Origin: Farysia itapuensis
Lineage: Eukaryota; Basidiomycota; Ustilaginomycetes; Ustilaginales; Ustilaginaceae
Direction: 5' to 3'
DNA: 64,000 nucleotides
Assembly (NCBI GenBank): GCA_023212645.1
Contig: JALBYC010000011.1
Location: 1 to 64,000 of the forward strand
In this document: positions 1 to 9,134 of the stretch, piece by piece
Layout of the letters: every line of letters starts with the position of its first letter
Position numbering within the stretch: the first letter of the stretch is position 1
Translations under genes and position numbers: made by a program
The notes under the pieces: model-generated
Databases searched by the model: none
What the model saw: only the letters and a program-made list of their open reading frames with translations
Told to the model about the DNA's origin: nothing

Positions 1-88
1 TCGTGCGATGCCTTCGGCTGCGCCACTTTTTCCCATTTGTTGAGCTCTTTGTTAAATGTGAGCTTGCCTCGACCGAGGGGTTTAGTTA

Positions 89-1123
89 TTAGAAGCGGCG
101 ACCGGATGTGGGTGGAACGGGACCGCGTGCGGGTGCTGGTGCGTATCCTTGACCCTGTGGACGACCCTGTTGGGGTGGCGGAGGACCTCGATATGCCTGT
201 TGTTGTTGTTGCTGCGGCGGCGGTTGGTTGCGTTGCTGGTACATCTGCGGGTTGGGCTGCTGTGGAGCGGGGCCGCGACTGACGGGGCTGTTGCCTCGGA
301 AGCCGCTGTTGACACCACCACTGGGTTGTGGAACAGGCATGCTCATCTTGGGTCCAGGAGGACCGCGAGCTGCACCACCGACGGCTGGACGACTGGAAGG
401 CACAGTCTGCTTGGTTGGCTGGAAAGACGACGGCTTGGGCTCGGCACTCTGAGCTGCTTTGATAATCTCGTCGTCCAGCACGTTGAGAGCTGCGCAGAGC
501 ACGATCCATTCGACCATGTCTTCGTTGCCTTCGCCGAGAGTCTGCCAGACTGCCTTTTCCTCGGGTGTCTTGCCAGCGATGGTGACACGCGTGCCGCCGC
601 CTCCACTACCACCACTGCCTGCCGCTGCGTTCTTCTGCACCTTGCCAAACTCGATGCGCTTGGGAGGGATGAGATGACCTGCATAGGTAAAGTAAAACAT
701 GCTCCACCAGGTTGCATTTGGATTTGGCTTGGAGATTTGAAAGAGCGGCTGTTCGTGACCAGGCGCATCTGGGTTGGGAAGGGTGAGCTTGTATACGGGA
801 GCGTGAATGCCGGTATTGGTGATGGACCACTTGAGATTGCGCGAGGCCTCACAACGGACTGTTTTGTCGTTTGCACTCGAGTGACCTTCCGACGACCCTG
901 GCCCTCCCGCACCGCGTGAGCCAGGAGGGGGGACCATCTTGGCGACACAGAGGTCTCCCTGAGGCGAAGGCGTCAAGAGGTAGGTCTCCTTGTTAAAGTT
1001 GGTGTGAATGTACGAGTAGAGGGTGTGATGCGGCTGGCCATAGGGAGTGACGATGAGCGTAGGCAGATGATTGGGGATGGGAGCATGGTTTGGCGACGTG
1101 TAGATCGAGTAGATGGCCGACAT
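89..1123 (-). CDS. conserved fungal protein of unknown function with Pro/Gln-rich tail
   Basis: A 344-residue protein starting at an ATG. Residues 1-65 and about 90-225 look folded, with regular hydrophobic and aromatic positions (for example WSMFYFTYAGHLIPPKRIEF). They are interrupted near residues 65-85 by a Gly/Ser-rich linker and near 165-180 by a Gly-rich loop. From about residue 235 the chain is low-complexity, rich in Pro, Gln, Gly and Arg with RGPP-type repeats, the composition of RNA-binding or condensate-prone tails. I do not recognise a named domain. The alternation of short beta-like segments in the first half could suit a tubby/LURP-like or PH-like barrel, but this is only a guess. 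The gene lies 305 bp downstream of the EF-hand gene on the same strand. A run of C residues sits just upstream of the start. Confidence is high that it is a gene, low on function. Confidence 0.75.
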   Translation of the reverse strand: MSAIYSIYTSPNHAPIPNHLPTLIVTPYGQPHHTLYSYIHTNFNKETYLLTPSPQGDLCVAKMVPPPGSRGAGGPGSSEGHSSANDKTVRCEASRNLKWSITNTGIHAPVYKLTLPNPDAPGHEQPLFQISKPNPNATWWSMFYFTYAGHLIPPKRIEFGKVQKNAAAGSGGSGGGGTRVTIAGKTPEEKAVWQTLGEGNEDMVEWIVLCAALNVLDDEIIKAAQSAEPKPSSFQPTKQTVPSSRPAVGGAARGPPGPKMSMPVPQPSGGVNSGFRGNSPVSRGPAPQQPNPQMYQQRNQPPPQQQQQQAYRGPPPPQQGRPQGQGYAPAPARGPVPPTSGRRF

Positions 1124-1428
1124 GATTGCCTACGTCGATGGGGGGGGGAGAGAGCAGCAGCGAGCAGGTGGGAGGCAATGGATGGATGATGGCAACCCAG
1201 GCGAGATCACTATGCACACAGAGAGAGTATTGTGATGGCGCGGCGCATTTGATTTTGCCAAAATACACTGCCACTGTGCCCGTCAAAGCAAAAACATGCA
1301 AATCCAAATTCAGCGCAAATCGAATTTCAAAACAGCGACTCAACTCGACTCGCGTGCTGCTGTCAAAGATCGGCGATGTGCTTTTAAAACCCACTCTGCA
1401 AACAATCACAATCATCGCCATGGATCAA
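1124..1428. other. intergenic spacer, presumed promoter of the Pro/Gln-tailed gene
   Basis: About 305 bp between two minus-strand genes. It holds a homopolymeric G run (about 9-10 G on the plus strand, near 1140-1149) directly upstream of the ATG at 1123, and the 3' flank of the EF-hand gene. No clear TATA box or RNA gene is seen. Confidence 0.5.
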
Positions 1429-1886
1429 TCAACTGGATTCTTCCAATGTGCACTCTAGCTGATGGTCGAAGCCAAGCTTGAACAGATCCTTCCATGTCTC
1501 GTCAGCATCATTGTCGCTCTGCAGATGGTACATTTCGCAAAACCCTCGGAATGTCAGGTTGCCATCGCTGTCGGTATCGAGGTACTCTTGAATCTCGTCC
1601 TTGGACTCTTGTGGGAATGCCACTCCATTGGTCGCAACGGCGAACTTGTCCAATTCAGCCTCGGTCAGTACGTCTTTCGAGTCCGGTTGGGGTTGAGAGC
1701 CGTTCGGATGTGCGCTCTTGTACGAGCTGGAGAAACGGGCAAAGATGCGGGCGAGTGCAGCCTCGAACTAACAGCCCCTTGTCAGCCTTGTTCAATAGAC
1801 AGTGGTCTGAGCTGTACACATACCTTGCTTGTAAGCTCACCCTCGTCATCCAGCAAAGGTGCCTTGACCATCGCTTCTTCACCCAT
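1429..1886 (-). CDS. small EF-hand protein, two exons
   Basis: Reconstructed as exon 1 at 1824-1886 and exon 2 at 1429-1767, with a 56-bp intron (donor GTATGT, acceptor TTAG, a CTGAC branch-like site just upstream). The splice is in phase and gives 133 residues starting MGEEAMVKAPLLDDEGELTSK. Near the C-terminus lies an EF-hand loop (DTDSDGNLTFRG) followed by aromatic residues. The last loop position is Gly rather than the usual Glu, so calcium binding may be weak or altered. Exon 2 begins FEAALARIFARFSSSYKS, a helix that could be the entering helix of a second, degenerate hand. Without splicing only a 74-residue fragment would be seen. The gene is divergent from MAK5, with 167 bp between the two ATGs. 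The partner or pathway is unknown. Confidence 0.8.
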
Positions 1887-2053
1887 GGTTGGTGGGCCCC
1901 AGTAGCTAGCAGAAGCCAAAAAAGTGTCTGAAAATTAGTTGCTCACTCCACCTCCGACTTCCGAACAATGCAACAGATTTTTCTTTTCGGTTTTGCGGGA
2001 ATTTTGGGAAATTCGTGCCGACATTTCTTCTGCGCGCTATCCCAAGAGAGAAG

Positions 2054-4732
2054 ATGGCCAAGTCATCGAGCAGTAGAGCCAGCTCGTCTAGACGGCAGAA
2101 GCCTGCTGTGTCAAAGCAGCAAGCAGTGCGAAAGGCGGTCAATCCATCCTCGCTCAAATGGTCCACCGTGCACTTGCCATCCGAAGCCCAGGCTGGCGGC
2201 GCAGGCGTCACTCAGTCCGAGCACTTTACCTCGCTCAACTGGGACGATGACGACTTTATGGGCTTGCAGGAGATTGACGATGTGCAAGTTGTGCAGGAAA
2301 CCCGCAGTGATGGCTCCAAAACCACCAGCTTTGTCACGCTCGAGTCCAAGGTCAAAGGCAATGACAGCAGCAAAGCTGCTAAAGAATCTGCGAAGCCAAC
2401 GCCAAAATCCACGCCACGGAAGGCAGACGCAAAGACAAAGACCAACGACAAGAAGAGAAAGATCGAGGAAATCGTCCCCGTTTCATCAGAAGAGCAGCAC
2501 GAGGGAAGCGAAGAGCAAGCTGAGGTGGATATCGAGTCAGAAGCTGACGAACCGGAAAGCGATATCGACGACGAAGAACTCGCGTCGGCTTTTCGCAATG
2601 CTCAAGACCTCGACCTTGACGAGGACGAGGAAGATGATGCTACTTTTGACGATTCGCTCCTTCCAGCTTGGTCGCATCTCCCCCTACACGGTGCACTCAA
2701 ACGCGCTCTACTTCACAAGAATTTCGAGAAACCAACTGAAATCCAGACCAGGACGATCCTGCCTGCATTTGGCATCCATATCGCGCCGGAGGACGTTGCG
2801 TCAGACGATGAGCACGATGCTACGCTTTCCTACGCCAACCGCGCTCGCAGGGACGTCATTGCAGTCTCCCAGACAGGCAGCGGAAAGACACTCGCTTACG
2901 GCCTCCCCATTCTCAACTACCTCTACGAAAACGCGGAGAACACTGTCGCCGCCGCGACCGTTGACAACGGGGGTGACGATGCGGCGGTGCCTCCGCCGTT
3001 GGGAGCGCTCATACTGTGTCCGACGCGAGAATTGGCTTTGCAAGTCTCGTCGCATCTCAACGACCTCGTTGAGGCAAGCTGCCGCACCTCGGTCGATGAT
3101 CAGGGGGAGATTTCGAAGCGCAAGTTGCTGCGCAGACCGCAGATTGCCGTCGTGTGTGGTGGTATGTCGGAGCAAAAGCAGCGCAGAATGTTGCAAGGTC
3201 GCGCCGGGAAAAGCGGTGGCAAAGCTGGCGTCGATATCATTGTCGCCACCCCTGGTCGACTGTGGGAAATGACAAGACTCGATGACCACCTCGCTGCACG
3301 CATCAAACAGACCCGCTTCCTCGTCCTCGACGAAGCAGATCGAATGGTGCAAGTCGGTCACTTTGCCGAGATGGAAAACATCTTGAACCTCGTCAACCGT
3401 GCTGAAGCCGCGGCACCCACCGAAGCAGAGGAAGACGTACAGCCAGAAACTCACGGCGCTCGACCTAATGCCCACATGCAGACTTTCATCCTCTCTGCCA
3501 CACTGAGCAAAGCACTGCAAATCAACCTCAAACGACGCAAAAAAGTACAGACCTTCACCAAGAAGAAGCACCAGAAGAACAAGGAGAACGCCACTACGCT
3601 GGAAGATCTGATGCAGCGCGTTGATTTCCGCGACGAAGAACCGGTGGTGATTGACCTGACCCCCGCACAAGGTCTACCGGAAGGCTTGAGCGAGACCAAG
3701 ATCGAATGTGTCGGCACAGACAAGGATCTGTATCTCTACTACTTTCTCTTGCGATATCCAGGACGAACGCTGGTATTCGTCAATTCGATCGATGGAATTC
3801 GACGTCTTACGCCGATTCTCTCGCACCTCAACATTCCCGCCTTTCCGATCCACAGTCAGCTGCAGCAGAAGCAGCGGTTGAAGAATCTCGATCGGTTCAG
3901 GGCGTTTGACAGCGCGGGAAAGACCAAGAACTGCGTGCTGTTGGCGACCGACGTTGCAGCACGGGGGTTGGACGTTCCAAGTGTTGAGCACGTTGTGCAC
4001 TACCAGCTGCCGCGGTCGGCAGACACGTACGTCCATCGAAGCGGACGCACAGCCCGTGCAGGAAGCTCAGGCGTATCACTAGCACTCATCGAGCCCAAAG
4101 AAAAAAGCCTGTGGACTCAACTGTGCAAAGCGATGAAGAAGAGGGGCGACATTCCGACGTTTCCCATCACCTTTTCCACACTCACCCTGCTGCGAGAGCG
4201 GGTGGACTTAGCTCTTGCGATTGACAAACAGGTGCACCAAGCGTCCAAGCAGACGTACGAGGATAACTGGCTGGCCAAATTGGCCGCGGATGCTGATCTG
4301 GATTTGTCAGACGACGAGCAGGATCCAGACGCACCTGTCGCACGCACATCGCACTCGAAAGCGCAAACCAGCCGCAACACGGCCAAATTGGCCGACATGA
4401 AGGCCCGCCTGGCAAACCTGCTCGCCAAACCAGTCACCATCAAAGGTCTATCTCATCGCTACCTCACTGCATCTGGGATCCAGGGCAGTAATTGGGTCAA
4501 TGACATGGTCGGCAAAACAAATCATCAGCATATCGTCGGCGTTGCCAATACAAACGCACAAACCGACCTTGACGCTAAGAAACCGCTGCCTGCGCGCAAA
4601 AAGCCAGAACCATCATCACAATCCGCGGACAAAATCCAGCCGGCAAATGGCAAAACGGCGACGAAAAAGGTTCACACCAAGCCTGGCAACAAGCGCGACG
4701 CCCGCGCGAAAAAGCAACGCCTATCTCACTAA
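2054..4732 (+). CDS. MAK5: DEAD-box ATP-dependent RNA helicase Mak5 (DDX24 type)
   Basis: An 892-residue nucleolar DEAD-box helicase, expected to act in 60S ribosomal subunit assembly. The open frame extends upstream to a GTG, but the first ATG is at 2054 (MAKSSSSRASSS). The N-terminal 200 residues are charged, with acidic stretches typical of Mak5. Then come the Q-motif region (FEKPTEIQTRTI), Walker A AVSQTGSGKT (about residue 272), PTREL (323), ATPGRL, the DEAD box VLDEADRM (about 424), SAT (481), and the C-terminal helicase domain with ATDVAARGLDVPS (about 634) and HRSGRTARAG (about 660). Insertions around the DEAD box and between SAT and helicase-C match Mak5/DDX24 rather than shorter DEAD proteins. 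The C-terminal 100 residues are Lys-rich. The gene converges on UTP4 with 54 bp between stop codons. Confidence 0.95.
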   Translation: MAKSSSSRASSSRRQKPAVSKQQAVRKAVNPSSLKWSTVHLPSEAQAGGAGVTQSEHFTSLNWDDDDFMGLQEIDDVQVVQETRSDGSKTTSFVTLESKVKGNDSSKAAKESAKPTPKSTPRKADAKTKTNDKKRKIEEIVPVSSEEQHEGSEEQAEVDIESEADEPESDIDDEELASAFRNAQDLDLDEDEEDDATFDDSLLPAWSHLPLHGALKRALLHKNFEKPTEIQTRTILPAFGIHIAPEDVASDDEHDATLSYANRARRDVIAVSQTGSGKTLAYGLPILNYLYENAENTVAAATVDNGGDDAAVPPPLGALILCPTRELALQVSSHLNDLVEASCRTSVDDQGEISKRKLLRRPQIAVVCGGMSEQKQRRMLQGRAGKSGGKAGVDIIVATPGRLWEMTRLDDHLAARIKQTRFLVLDEADRMVQVGHFAEMENILNLVNRAEAAAPTEAEEDVQPETHGARPNAHMQTFILSATLSKALQINLKRRKKVQTFTKKKHQKNKENATTLEDLMQRVDFRDEEPVVIDLTPAQGLPEGLSETKIECVGTDKDLYLYYFLLRYPGRTLVFVNSIDGIRRLTPILSHLNIPAFPIHSQLQQKQRLKNLDRFRAFDSAGKTKNCVLLATDVAARGLDVPSVEHVVHYQLPRSADTYVHRSGRTARAGSSGVSLALIEPKEKSLWTQLCKAMKKRGDIPTFPITFSTLTLLRERVDLALAIDKQVHQASKQTYEDNWLAKLAADADLDLSDDEQDPDAPVARTSHSKAQTSRNTAKLADMKARLANLLAKPVTIKGLSHRYLTASGIQGSNWVNDMVGKTNHQHIVGVANTNAQTDLDAKKPLPARKKPEPSSQSADKIQPANGKTATKKVHTKPGNKRDARAKKQRLSH

Positions 4733-4786
4733 AAGCCCAATCGTCACGAACAATAATGCAAAATTTTGATACAGCATGAGGCTCTT

Positions 4787-7700
4787 CTATGTTCCGTAGC
4801 GCGCACCACGGTAGAACGCGGGTGGTAGACTTGCGGCCAGCTCAAAGTACGGTCTTTCGATGACGACCAGATGCTGATGTGCTGCTGAAGTTGCGCTAGT
4901 GGGGAGGTGAGCGACGAGCAGGAGGGGCTGGTATTTGAAGGTGGTGTGAACTGTCCAGTCAGAAGCTGCAGCCGCCGGTTTCTTTCTCTTGGAGACGTCG
5001 GTCATGTGCACATCGTCGTCGTATGCGGGGGCGGGTTGCTGCTTGGCGACTCGAGCAGTGCAGATCCACGTCGCGCCGTACACCAGCATGGTGTAATTCG
5101 AGATGAGATCCGGCCCGCCAGTCTCGATGGGAATCCACATGGCCGATACGGCAAAGTCGCGAACAGAAGCCAGTTTGGTCTGCAGGGAATGTTTGAGCTT
5201 GGTCAGACTGTCGACGAGGACGGTGTGCGCCGAGACTGTTCCATTGGCACCGCCAGTCTTTCTAGGCGTGGTTGCGTCGACGTCGCCGTCGTCGACCTTA
5301 TCTGTGCTGGTCCTCGCCAGTTCTTTGCCGGTGTCAACGTCCCAGAACTCTATCTTGTTGTCGCTAAAGACGAGCGTGAGGAGGCTGCTGCACTGCGATG
5401 ATGTGGCTGGGTGGAATACGGCACCAGACGGCAGCGCGTGTGGCGAAGGCAGCGTTCGTCCAAACGTCAACGAGTCCAGGGAGAAAATATGATGCTGGAG
5501 ATCGGACGAAATGGTGGAAAGCCATGCGCCGTCTGACGAGATTTCTGCGTGGTGCAGGACGGTGGAGATGGTGCGTTCGACACGGTCGTGTTTGCTGTGT
5601 GTCGAGTGTCCATTCTCCCCGTTTGTGCCGTTTGCATGGCTTCTGCCTGCGATCTGTCTTGCATCATCCGCCGCTAACGTGCGCTGTCTTCGGTGATGAC
5701 CAAAGCTGCGCAAGAGACGACAAACGCTCCCGCTGTCTTTGCCCGAGGGAAGCTCAATGACGTGCACATATGCGCCTGTCAACGAGCACAGCACGAGACG
5801 CGTAGAGTCTGGCGAAAAGCGTAAGGCACTCGCCGAAGGCGCGAGTATCTCCTGACCGCCAAACGACTTGCCCAAGCTCTTGACCTTGCTCGGCTCAATC
5901 TCCCACAAGCCGGAAGCAAGCTTTCTCTGTTTAAGCTCAAACAGTTTCGTCTCGTACAGGTCCGAGTAGGCAAGGTATTTGCCATCGTCACTGATGGCGA
6001 CAGAGAGCAAGTTTGAGTCGACCTTGACTTGCATTTCCAGCAGCTTGTACCAAGTAGGTGCTGCAGGTTGCTCGTCACGTGCATTGGCAGCTTCCATGAG
6101 AGCTTGCTTGCTGCCAAGGTCCCAAATACCAATGCTCTGCTCTCTGCGAAGAACGAGCCAGCCTCTTGATGGACACAGAGCAACAACAGATCCGCCGCCC
6201 ATAAGTCCCGATCTGGCGGTAGTGGGGACAAAGGGAACCCGTCGCTGAGTGGTGTCCGCAAAAGTGGTGAGAGGGTTGGAAGAGATGGGATTGATGGCGG
6301 CGTGTTTCTGCTCGTCTGCTGTGAGCAATTGACGTCTGTGTTTGTTGTGTGCCTTAGGCAGCTGTGCCAGGGTTGAAGCTGGAAGCGCCATGGTGATACT
6401 GGCGGGTGAAGCAGCTGGAGTGAGGATGAGGTTGAAATCCACTCCGCCGCTGACGAGAATGGGAAGACGGCCGATCGATGCTGCTGGCTCTCGATCTGCG
6501 AGCGCTTGAGCAGAAGCAAGGGGCGAGTAGGGCGGATCGAGAGCAATGGCGCGAATATCGTGAGCATGGAGCCGACGAGAAGCGAGTTGGATCCATTGAC
6601 CCCGCTGATCTGACGTGTCCAATTTGGTGAATTCGGCGACCTTTTGATCGACGCCAGCACTGTAGACAGTGCGGCCATCCGGCCCGACAGTGAGGGCCAG
6701 AACGTCAGAAGCAGAGGCGTGAGCTCGGAAAGTTGCTCCAGAGATGGCGGTGCGGGTCTGAGAGTCGAAAAAGGTGACTCTGCCGGTCGAGTCTCCGGTG
6801 ACAACGGTACCATCCGGCAGGGTGGCAACACTCCAGACGATGGTGGACTCGCTTCTGTTCTTCTGCAATGCCAGCTTGGAAGCGATGCGACCGGACGAAG
6901 CTTCCCAGACCACGGCGGCCGAGACACCCAAACCTCCGACAAGAAACGACTCATGCCATTGTGAGGAGTCCTGTTCGTCGTCATCGTCGTCATCGTCAGA
7001 TGAGTCTGAGTCCGATTCTGTGTCCATACTGCTCTGTTGAGGTTTTGTCGCTTTTGGCGAAGTACGAATGGGAGGTCCCCAGCAGAGACTGATGATTCTG
7101 CCCTTTGTTTTGTCGAAGCGTGGTACGATGAGGCGCTGCTTGCCGGCAGAGCTTGCGAGATGCTCAAATTTGGCATCCTGCAAGTCCAAGATTCTGACCT
7201 GACCATCTTCGCAGCCGATGGCGAGATAGCTACCAGTGGCACTGGCTGCCATACTCCAGATAGCTCCGCCGTGTGAAGGCAGCGTCCGAGTCTCGCCAGG
7301 GTAGTGGGGATCGAGATGGGCTTGCTCCTTCTTGCCAAAGAGGGAAGAGAGGTTGCCAACGTTGGTAGTCTCTCCGCTGCTCGAAGATAATCTAGCGCCA
7401 AGTCGGGCGAGTTGCAGAGGGATGAAATGCTCAGTTACGAGCGATCCTCCCGAGATGCTAAAAAGTCGTAGCATGTGCGGTCCCTGTTGATTGTGGTCTG
7501 GTGGGTTTGCAAAGCAGAGCTGCTCGATCTTGGAGTGAGCCTGTCCAGGTAGGACGGTATGAACAGCCCACCCAGCTGCATCTGATTGGAAGGATCTGTC
7601 GGAGAACTCGGACTGGAGTGCAGGCCTTGGACCGACCCAGGTGCAAAGGTCGATGTTACCATTCTGACGTCCGACAGCCAAGATGCCGCGTGAGGAAGCA

Positions 7701-7834
7701 GCGTTGCTTGGCGACACGGCCAGTGCAGTGACAGCGGAAGGCGACCAATCGACAAAGCGCAAACGATGCACTGCCAAAGACCGAGATGCATCGACAGTGC
7801 TGGTTCGCGCCTCTTGCGACGCTACGAGAGCCAT
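4787..7834 (-). CDS. UTP4: SSU processome WD40 protein Utp4 (cirhin)
   Basis: A 1015-residue WD40 protein. The N-terminal signature VHRLRFVDWSPSAVTALAVS followed by LAVGRQNGNIDLCTW is characteristic of Utp4/cirhin, a t-UTP subunit of the small-subunit processome that acts on pre-18S rRNA in the nucleolus. WD-like blades run through most of the chain (for example IWSMAASATGSYLAIGCEDGQVRILD, VWSVATLPDGTVVTGDSTG). A Ser/Asp run (residues about 265-290) is an acidic loop insertion between blades. The reading frame stays open for 74 codons upstream, but that stretch begins at TTG and overlaps the divergent bS6m promoter. The ATG at 7834 (MALVASQEART) puts the conserved region about 20 residues from the start and is preferred. 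The gene is divergent from bS6m and convergent with MAK5. Confidence 0.93.
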   Translation of the reverse strand: MALVASQEARTSTVDASRSLAVHRLRFVDWSPSAVTALAVSPSNAASSRGILAVGRQNGNIDLCTWVGPRPALQSEFSDRSFQSDAAGWAVHTVLPGQAHSKIEQLCFANPPDHNQQGPHMLRLFSISGGSLVTEHFIPLQLARLGARLSSSSGETTNVGNLSSLFGKKEQAHLDPHYPGETRTLPSHGGAIWSMAASATGSYLAIGCEDGQVRILDLQDAKFEHLASSAGKQRLIVPRFDKTKGRIISLCWGPPIRTSPKATKPQQSSMDTESDSDSSDDDDDDDEQDSSQWHESFLVGGLGVSAAVVWEASSGRIASKLALQKNRSESTIVWSVATLPDGTVVTGDSTGRVTFFDSQTRTAISGATFRAHASASDVLALTVGPDGRTVYSAGVDQKVAEFTKLDTSDQRGQWIQLASRRLHAHDIRAIALDPPYSPLASAQALADREPAASIGRLPILVSGGVDFNLILTPAASPASITMALPASTLAQLPKAHNKHRRQLLTADEQKHAAINPISSNPLTTFADTTQRRVPFVPTTARSGLMGGGSVVALCPSRGWLVLRREQSIGIWDLGSKQALMEAANARDEQPAAPTWYKLLEMQVKVDSNLLSVAISDDGKYLAYSDLYETKLFELKQRKLASGLWEIEPSKVKSLGKSFGGQEILAPSASALRFSPDSTRLVLCSLTGAYVHVIELPSGKDSGSVCRLLRSFGHHRRQRTLAADDARQIAGRSHANGTNGENGHSTHSKHDRVERTISTVLHHAEISSDGAWLSTISSDLQHHIFSLDSLTFGRTLPSPHALPSGAVFHPATSSQCSSLLTLVFSDNKIEFWDVDTGKELARTSTDKVDDGDVDATTPRKTGGANGTVSAHTVLVDSLTKLKHSLQTKLASVRDFAVSAMWIPIETGGPDLISNYTMLVYGATWICTARVAKQQPAPAYDDDVHMTDVSKRKKPAAAASDWTVHTTFKYQPLLLVAHLPTSATSAAHQHLVVIERPYFELAASLPPAFYRGARYGT

Positions 7835-8055
7835 CTGATGTTTACAAGAGAGCAAGGTCCTTGGGAAGACTCGCTTGCCGTTTGCTTGCTTGGTGGGAGC
7901 ACGAGTAGTAGAAGAATCCGCCTTTCTCCACTCCAAAAAAATCATAAAAAATGTCAATTTTTCTTTGCTGAGCGGGGGCACGTGACTTGACTGGGATCCA
8001 CATTTCTGGTTTTGACGACTCTCCTTTTCTCCCATCACCAGCGCAAACGTCGACA
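7835..8055. promoter_or_regulatory. divergent promoter of UTP4 and mitochondrial bS6m
   Basis: 221 bp between two divergent ATGs. It contains an A-rich then T-rich block (about 7936-7972, AAAAAATCATAAAAAATG then AATTTTTCTTT) and an extended E-box CACGTGAC at 7979-7986. CACGTGAC is the core recognised by Cbf1-type bHLH factors, and it is associated with ribosomal and mitochondrial gene promoters in some yeasts. Use of this site in this organism is inference. Confidence 0.5.
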
Positions 8056-8593
8056 ATGCCGTAAGTAGGCCACAAGGATGTGGTAGAATCTGCTAGCAAG
8101 AAGGCTGACAATCCTTCTGCAGTCTGTACGAGTTGTTGTGCGTAGCTGCTTCGTCAGCCGAGTCGACTCCCATTCGCGAACTGGTCAAGTCGTCGACCAA
8201 GTACATTATTGAAAATGGAGGAGCGGTCCGTGGTGTGCAGTATTGGGGTCAGCGTCGCCTGCCACAGCGTGCGAAGCGACATCAGCAATATCACAGCACC
8301 GGAGAGTAAGTAGAAGTGTACACGTGTAACCTAGTCTCGCTGGCTGACTGGAATTGCTTGCTACGAACAGTTACTGGTTAATGCACTTTGACACAAGTCC
8401 GCCCGTACTCAAATCACTCAACGATCGTCTACGTGCCGATCCTCGAGTCGTCAAGTGGACGGCAATGAAGCTGGGCGAACGCCTGGACCAGATCACACCG
8501 AGAAACACTTCCGGCGGTATCAACGCCGTCACAGACGCTCCAGAGGCACGCGCCGTCTTTGGTGGCAAGACACTCAGATACGGCCGTCAATAA
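8056..8593 (+). CDS. MRP17: mitochondrial small-subunit ribosomal protein bS6m, three exons
   Basis: Reconstructed from three exons: 8056-8060, 8123-8305 and 8371-8593. The introns are 62 and 65 bp, both GTAAGT donors with CAG acceptors and in-phase joins, giving 136 residues. The product starts MPLYELLCVAASS and contains the bacterial S6 pattern: an N-terminal beta strand, a helix with RELVKSSTKYIIENGG, the strand GVQYWGQRRLPQ, then YWLMHFDTSPPVLKSLNDRLRADPRVVKWT. This is the S6 protein of the mitochondrial small ribosomal subunit (yeast Mrp17, human MRPS6). The first exon carries only five coding bases, ATGCC, so a search for unspliced frames would miss the start. The divergent partner UTP4 serves cytosolic ribosome assembly. 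Confidence 0.92.
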
Positions 8594-9134
8594 CAGCAAT
8601 GCCAATCAGGTCGCAGCGCACTCCATGCATACATACAATTCGAGTGTCAAACATAGCATCTCATGTACTTCTAGCTCACTGCTCTGCAGAATATCAAATC
8701 TGCGATCAACTTCATAACAGAGGCGCCAAGATCGGCTCATCAAAGGCGTGACTTGAGCATGCGCAATAGCGGCCAGCGTTTGAGGGACGGCGCATAGCAG
8801 CATGACCGTTTCTTCACACTATCGCATCGAGCTCATCTAGCGATCTAGCTCATCTCGCGGTCTTCTAGCGATCTCGCGCTCTCGCGATCTAGCGATCTAG
8901 CGATCTCGCAAACGGTTTCAAATTGTTAGATCACTAAATTCTCCATCGCGGTTGGACAAATTAATGGATGACAGCATTGCAGCATTACTGCTCCCACGAC
9001 CTCTGTGTTGCCCTGCCCTAGCCTCTCTCTCCCTCTTTGAACTTGCAAAGCGGTGCTGTAGACGACCCTGCCAATGAGGTAGACCGAATATCTGACGACT
9101 CGGCTCTCACCCCCCTTTGCGCTGCACCGTCGCT
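8594..9134. other. intergenic region upstream of SSK1 with an octamer repeat patch
   Basis: 541 bp holding the bS6m 3' flank and the SSK1 promoter and leader. The only striking structure is the GATCTAGC/GATCTCGC repeat patch at 8831-8909. A C/T-rich tract near 9010-9035 precedes the SSK1 start. No other gene is supported. Confidence 0.5.
8831..8909. repeat. imperfect tandem octamer repeat (GATCTAGC / GATCTCGC)
   Basis: About nine imperfect units of the octamers GATCTAGC and GATCTCGC fill this 79-bp patch, with two short interruptions. Many units contain GATC or CTAG self-complementary cores, so the patch could form small hairpins or serve as clustered binding sites. It lies about 225-300 bp upstream of the SSK1 ATG. 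Confidence 0.8.

Noticed and set aside
5779..7401. 540-codon alternative frame within UTP4
   Set aside because: Same strand and shifted frame; composition is Ser/Pro/Arg-rich without domains, while the UTP4 frame has WD40 blades.
7835..8056. N-terminal extension of UTP4 by 74 codons
   Set aside because: It begins at TTG, covers the divergent promoter and has no conserved content; the ATG at 7834 fits the family start.
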